NCBI GenBank assembly: GCA_965249035.1
Contig: CBDFKV010000007.1
Span: 1,426,001-1,490,000 of the forward strand
Source: CBDFKV01 sp965249035
GTDB lineage: Bacteria; Pseudomonadota; Gammaproteobacteria; Arenicellales; Poriferihabitantaceae
Direction: 5' to 3'
DNA: 64,000 nt
The notes under the pieces are model-generated. The model made no database searches. It was not told the DNA's origin and saw nothing but the letters and a program-made list of their open reading frames with translations. Positions 60,721-64,000 of this stretch are shown here, one piece after another (the stretch's first letter is position 1; each line of letters opens with the position of its first letter). The position numbers and the translations under genes are program-made.

Positions 60721-62186
60721 ATTTTGGTCACCGCTACGTGATTAAGCAGATTCTCGAGTGTTGGGCGCATCACATCCAGTAAAGGATCGGGCCAAACACC
60801 GACTAGTAAGGTAAAGGCCGCCAAGATGGCCAGAAAGAAATACTCGCGACCGTTGATGTCGACCAGCGATTTAACGTCTTCATTAGTAATCGCGCCAAAC
60901 ATGACGCGCTTGACCATCCACAGAGTATAGGCTGCACCAATGATCAAGGTGAGCGCAGCTAAAGCCGCGATCCAGGCGCTTATTTTGAACGCACCAACGA
61001 TGACTAGAAATTCACCGACAAAGCCAGAAGTCCCCGGCAAGCCTGCATTCGCCATCGCGAAGAATACGGCAAACATTGCGAATTTCGGCATCACGCCGGC
61101 AACTCCGCCGTAAGTTGAAATCTCTCGCGAATGCAGCCGGTCATACAACACGCCCACCACCAGAAACATTGCTCCGGAAATAAAGCCGTGCGAAATCATT
61201 TGCACCATGGCGCCTTCCAGCGTCATCTGGCTGAATAAAAAGAAACCCAGCGTGACAAAACCCATGTGCGAAATCGATGAATAAGCGATCAGCTTTTTCA
61301 TGTCGTTCTGAACCAACGCTACAAAGGCAATATAGACCACTGCAATCAATGACAAGCCAATCACAAACCAGGCCAATTCGTGGCTGGCATCTGGCGTAAT
61401 CGGCAAGTTAAAGCGCAGAAAACCGTAACCGCCCATCTTCAGCATGATGGCTGCCAAGATCACTGAACCACCTGTCGGCGCCTCAACGTGTGCGTCGGGG
61501 AGCCAGGTGTGCACCGGAAACATCGGCACTTTAACCGCGAAGGCTAAAAAGAACGCGATGAATATGAGTACTTGGACATTCAAAGGCAGCGCTTGCTGAT
61601 GGAAGTCGCTGATCGCAAACGTACCGCCCGATACATTGTACAAATACAGCAGAGCAACCAACATCAATAACGAGCCCAGCAAGGTATACAAAAAGAACTT
61701 GATGGTGGCGTAAATTCGATTAGGTCCGCCCCAAATTCCGATGATCAGAAACATCGGAATCAGCATCACTTCCCAAAACAGATAAAACAGCATCGCATCA
61801 AGCGCTGCGAATACGCCAATCATCACGCCTTCCATGATCAAAAAAGCGGCGAAATACATCGCGACGCGCTTTTGTATCACTTCCCAGCTAGCAATCACTA
61901 CCACCACCGTTAACAGGGTGGTGAGCAAAATCAACGGCATCGAGATACCATCAACACCGAGGTGGTAATTGATATTGAAATAAGGCACCCATGCGGCTTT
62001 CTCTTCAAACTGCATGGCTGCGGTGGTGCGATCAAAACCAACCCATAGCGGGATGCTGAGTAGAAACTCAGCCACTGCCACTACCACACTCGCCATCCGC
62101 GCACGCGGGGCATCACAAAACGCAAGGATCAAGCCGCCGCCGATGATCGGCAACCATATCAGCAGGCTCAGTAAATATTCTGTCAT
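60717..62186 (-). CDS. nuoM: NADH-quinone oxidoreductase subunit M
   Basis: The 489-residue antiporter-like subunit has LFWEVMLIPMFLIIGIWGG, AVKVPMFPVHTWLPDAHVEAPTGGSVILA and LIAYSSISHMGFVTLG, typical of NuoM. About 14 membrane helices. It starts 21 bases after the nuoL stop and overlaps nuoN. Confidence 0.96.
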   Translation of the reverse strand: MTEYLLSLLIWLPIIGGGLILAFCDAPRARMASVVVAVAEFLLSIPLWVGFDRTTAAMQFEEKAAWVPYFNINYHLGVDGISMPLILLTTLLTVVVVIASWEVIQKRVAMYFAAFLIMEGVMIGVFAALDAMLFYLFWEVMLIPMFLIIGIWGGPNRIYATIKFFLYTLLGSLLMLVALLYLYNVSGGTFAISDFHQQALPLNVQVLIFIAFFLAFAVKVPMFPVHTWLPDAHVEAPTGGSVILAAIMLKMGGYGFLRFNLPITPDASHELAWFVIGLSLIAVVYIAFVALVQNDMKKLIAYSSISHMGFVTLGFFLFSQMTLEGAMVQMISHGFISGAMFLVVGVLYDRLHSREISTYGGVAGVMPKFAMFAVFFAMANAGLPGTSGFVGEFLVIVGAFKISAWIAALAALTLIIGAAYTLWMVKRVMFGAITNEDVKSLVDINGREYFFLAILAAFTLLVGVWPDPLLDVMRPTLENLLNHVAVTKI

Positions 62187-62207
62187 CTTTTTTCTCTTGT
62201 TCCTGCT

Positions 62208-64000
62208 CTAATTACTTGCGAGTAGGAATGGCATGAACAGCGCTAAACTCAATAATACAAATAAGCCAATAATCATGGCAAAGGCATAGTGATACACGTA
62301 ACCCGTTTGTATGTGCTTAAACCACCCGGAAGCTCTGCCGACCAAGCGGGCAGTGCCATTGACGATTCCATTATCGATCAAGCCAGCATCAACATGTTTC
62401 CACAGCATCTTACCCAAACTAACAGAACCCTTAGCGAACACCGCTTGATACAGCTCGTCAACCCAATATTTGTTCTCGAGCATGCGTGTAATCGGCGCGA
62501 AAGTGTTGGCGACAACGCCGGGTAAATCGGTCCTTTTGATGTAAAACAACCAGGCCATAAAAATACCGCCAACCGCTAGCCAAAAAGGTGCCGCCATAAC
62601 GCCGTGTTTCATAGTCGCCAACAGCAAAGTTATACCGTGCGAGCCATGTGCGTGTTCAGCCATTGGTGCTAACACGTCGTGCTCGGGCAAAATTTTAATC
62701 GATTCGCCAAAATAGTTGCCAAACAACATTGGCTCAAAGTACATCGCACCCGCAATCACCGATGGGATCGCCAATAACACCAGCGGCCATAACACCACGC
62801 CCGGTGATTCGTGCAAGTGTTTCTTAGTATGTTCATCCGCCCGGCTTGATCCATGGAAAGTCATAAACATCAGCCGGAACGAGTAAAACGCGGTCACAAA
62901 TACACCGAGCAATACCGCGATATAAGCGTAGCCCGCAGCCGGATTAGTGCTGGCATGCACCGCCTCGATAATCGCGTCTTTAGAGAAAAACCCAGCAAAC
63001 GGCGGAATCCCAGCCAAGGCTAAAGAGCCAATGAACATGGTGATGTAGGTAATCGGCATGATGGCTTTTAAGCCACCCATCTTGCGCATGTCTTGCTCAT
63101 GATGCATCGCGATAATCACCGAGCCAGCGCCGAGGAATAGCAAGGCTTTGAAAAACGCGTGGGTGCCGAGATGAAAAATTGCTACCTGATACGCCGAAGC
63201 ACCCAAGGCAACCGTCATATAGCCGAGTTGTGACAAAGTTGAATAAGCCACCACCCGTTTGATGTCGTTTTGCACCAAGCCCACCAGCGCCATAAAAATT
63301 GCAGTCGTGGCACCAATCACCAAGACCACCGATAACGCTGTTTCGGATAGTTCGAACAAGGGTGACATCCGCGCCACCATGAAAATACCTGCGGTAACCA
63401 TGGTCGCGGCGTGAATCAATGCAGAAATCGGGGTTGGGCCTTCCATAGAATCGGGCAGCCACACGTGTAGCGGCACTTGCGCCGACTTACCCATCGCGCC
63501 AACAAACAACAGCAGGCAAATCACCGTCACCCATTTGGCGTCACCAAAGGTCGTGCTCACTTGCAAGTCTTTTACGCTTTCTGCTTGTGAGAAAACGCTA
63601 GCGTAGTCCAACGTACCAAAGACCATCAACACCGCCGCAATACCGAGCAAAAAGCCAAAGTCGCCGACACGATTAACCAAAAATGCTTTCATGTTGGCGA
63701 ACACCGCGGTTTCACGCGTATGCCAAAAGCCGATCAATAGGTACGAAACCAAGCCAACCGCTTCCCAGCCAAAGAACAGTTGCAAGAAGTTATTCGACAT
63801 GACCAGCATCAGCATCGAAAAAGTAAACAGCGAGATATAGGCGAAAAAGCGCTGATAACCCGGATCCTCGTGCATATAGCCAATCGTATAGATGTGCACC
63901 ATCAGCGACACGAATGTCACCACGACCATCATGGTGGCGGTCAGTGCATCGATCAAAAAGCCGATGTGAAAACCAATGCCGCCGCTGGTCGCCCAGGTAT
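62208..64000 (-). CDS. nuoL: NADH-quinone oxidoreductase subunit L (partial, 5' end off the window)
   Basis: The frame runs open to the right edge of the window, beyond any usable start, reading TWATSGGIGFHIGFLIDALT before the core; a TTG at 63956 would be internal to the family. About 597 residues are visible, including FFGWEAVGLVSYLLIGFWHTRE, GAMGKSAQVPLHVWLPDSMEGPTPISALIHAATMV and LFKHIQTGYVYHYAFAMI-type C-terminal helices with the long lateral helix. The N-terminal 60-90 residues lie outside. It forms the distal proton-pumping subunit of complex I. Confidence 0.95.
   Translation of the reverse strand, partial: TWATSGGIGFHIGFLIDALTATMMVVVTFVSLMVHIYTIGYMHEDPGYQRFFAYISLFTFSMLMLVMSNNFLQLFFGWEAVGLVSYLLIGFWHTRETAVFANMKAFLVNRVGDFGFLLGIAAVLMVFGTLDYASVFSQAESVKDLQVSTTFGDAKWVTVICLLLFVGAMGKSAQVPLHVWLPDSMEGPTPISALIHAATMVTAGIFMVARMSPLFELSETALSVVLVIGATTAIFMALVGLVQNDIKRVVAYSTLSQLGYMTVALGASAYQVAIFHLGTHAFFKALLFLGAGSVIIAMHHEQDMRKMGGLKAIMPITYITMFIGSLALAGIPPFAGFFSKDAIIEAVHASTNPAAGYAYIAVLLGVFVTAFYSFRLMFMTFHGSSRADEHTKKHLHESPGVVLWPLVLLAIPSVIAGAMYFEPMLFGNYFGESIKILPEHDVLAPMAEHAHGSHGITLLLATMKHGVMAAPFWLAVGGIFMAWLFYIKRTDLPGVVANTFAPITRMLENKYWVDELYQAVFAKGSVSLGKMLWKHVDAGLIDNGIVNGTARLVGRASGWFKHIQTGYVYHYAFAMIIGLFVLLSLALFMPFLLASN

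Noticed and set aside
1..64000. Phage, defence, secretion or secondary-metabolite cluster
   Set aside because: Every long frame read as a housekeeping or single-family gene; the lone phosphopantetheinyl transferase has no synthase next to it and the only mobile element is the IS.

Overview
The window is a housekeeping-rich piece of a gammaproteobacterial chromosome with roughly even GC content and genes closely packed on both strands. The order is not one I can name. The affiliation rests on gene content and order: argS followed by an FtsN-like SPOR gene, trxA divergent from rhlB, hemC-hemD-hemX-hemY, zapA with a small ZapB-like gene, lptM ahead of lysA, birA-coaX, dksA, lon and a NuoLMN complex I. 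I see no tRNA, rRNA, CRISPR array, prophage, restriction system or recognisable defence island.

Layout. 1-3.4 kb: birA-coaX-SPOR (minus strand, each pair overlapping as ATGA; the SPOR gene is cut by the left edge) and ispG. 3.4-7 kb: a flavin reductase with an extra C-terminal domain, a DUF3365 haem protein, a peroxiredoxin-glutaredoxin fusion and a metallo-beta-lactamase-fold hydrolase. 7-12.4 kb: the tetrapyrrole cluster hemC, hemD, hemX, hemY plus a YdjM-like membrane protein. 12.4-17.3 kb: FtsN-like, argS, trxA and a divergent rhlB with an unusual acidic insertion. 17.4-23.1 kb: a Na/phosphate cotransporter, two uncharacterised small genes, a 2Fe-2S flavoreductase and an SPFH/NfeD pair. 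23.1-30.4 kb: tsaD-Nudix, an SDR, the N-degron transferases aat and bpt, a cytochrome c, deaD, infA, rpmG and rpmB. 30.5-39.4 kb: a TauE-type permease, pcm, a TolC-type protein, a ferredoxin-NADP reductase, lon, zapA, a ZapB-like gene, dksA and tyrS. 39.6-44.3 kb: an M23 endopeptidase, anmK, a phosphopantetheinyl transferase, a rhodanese, yqeY and a divergent rpsU.

The one clear mobile element is a complete insertion sequence at 44,408-45,795, with imperfect ~40-bp terminal inverted repeats and a long (16-18 bp) target duplication. It lies just upstream of rpsU. Beyond it are an AlgZ/FimS-type histidine kinase without a neighbouring algR, then argH, lptM and lysA, a DUF1127 protein, a GFA-domain protein and PPK2. 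A thiol-redox block follows (TlpA-like, DsbD with a duplicated N-terminal domain, TrxC-like), then an mtnA-aldolase pair that looks like a 5-methylthioribose DHAP shunt, DUF2853, ddl, and nuoN/nuoM/nuoL, the last running off the right edge.

No wholly new multi-gene system stands out. The best leads are: the insertion sequence and its position at the rpsU promoter, together with a divergent bS21 that may be a paralogue; the MtnA/FucA-like aldolase pair; the double-alpha DsbD; a heat-shock-type promoter overlapping a possible structured RNA between zapA and lon; the algZ without algR; and the acidic insertion in RhlB. Assignments come from reading translated sequence and motifs by eye. No database search was run.
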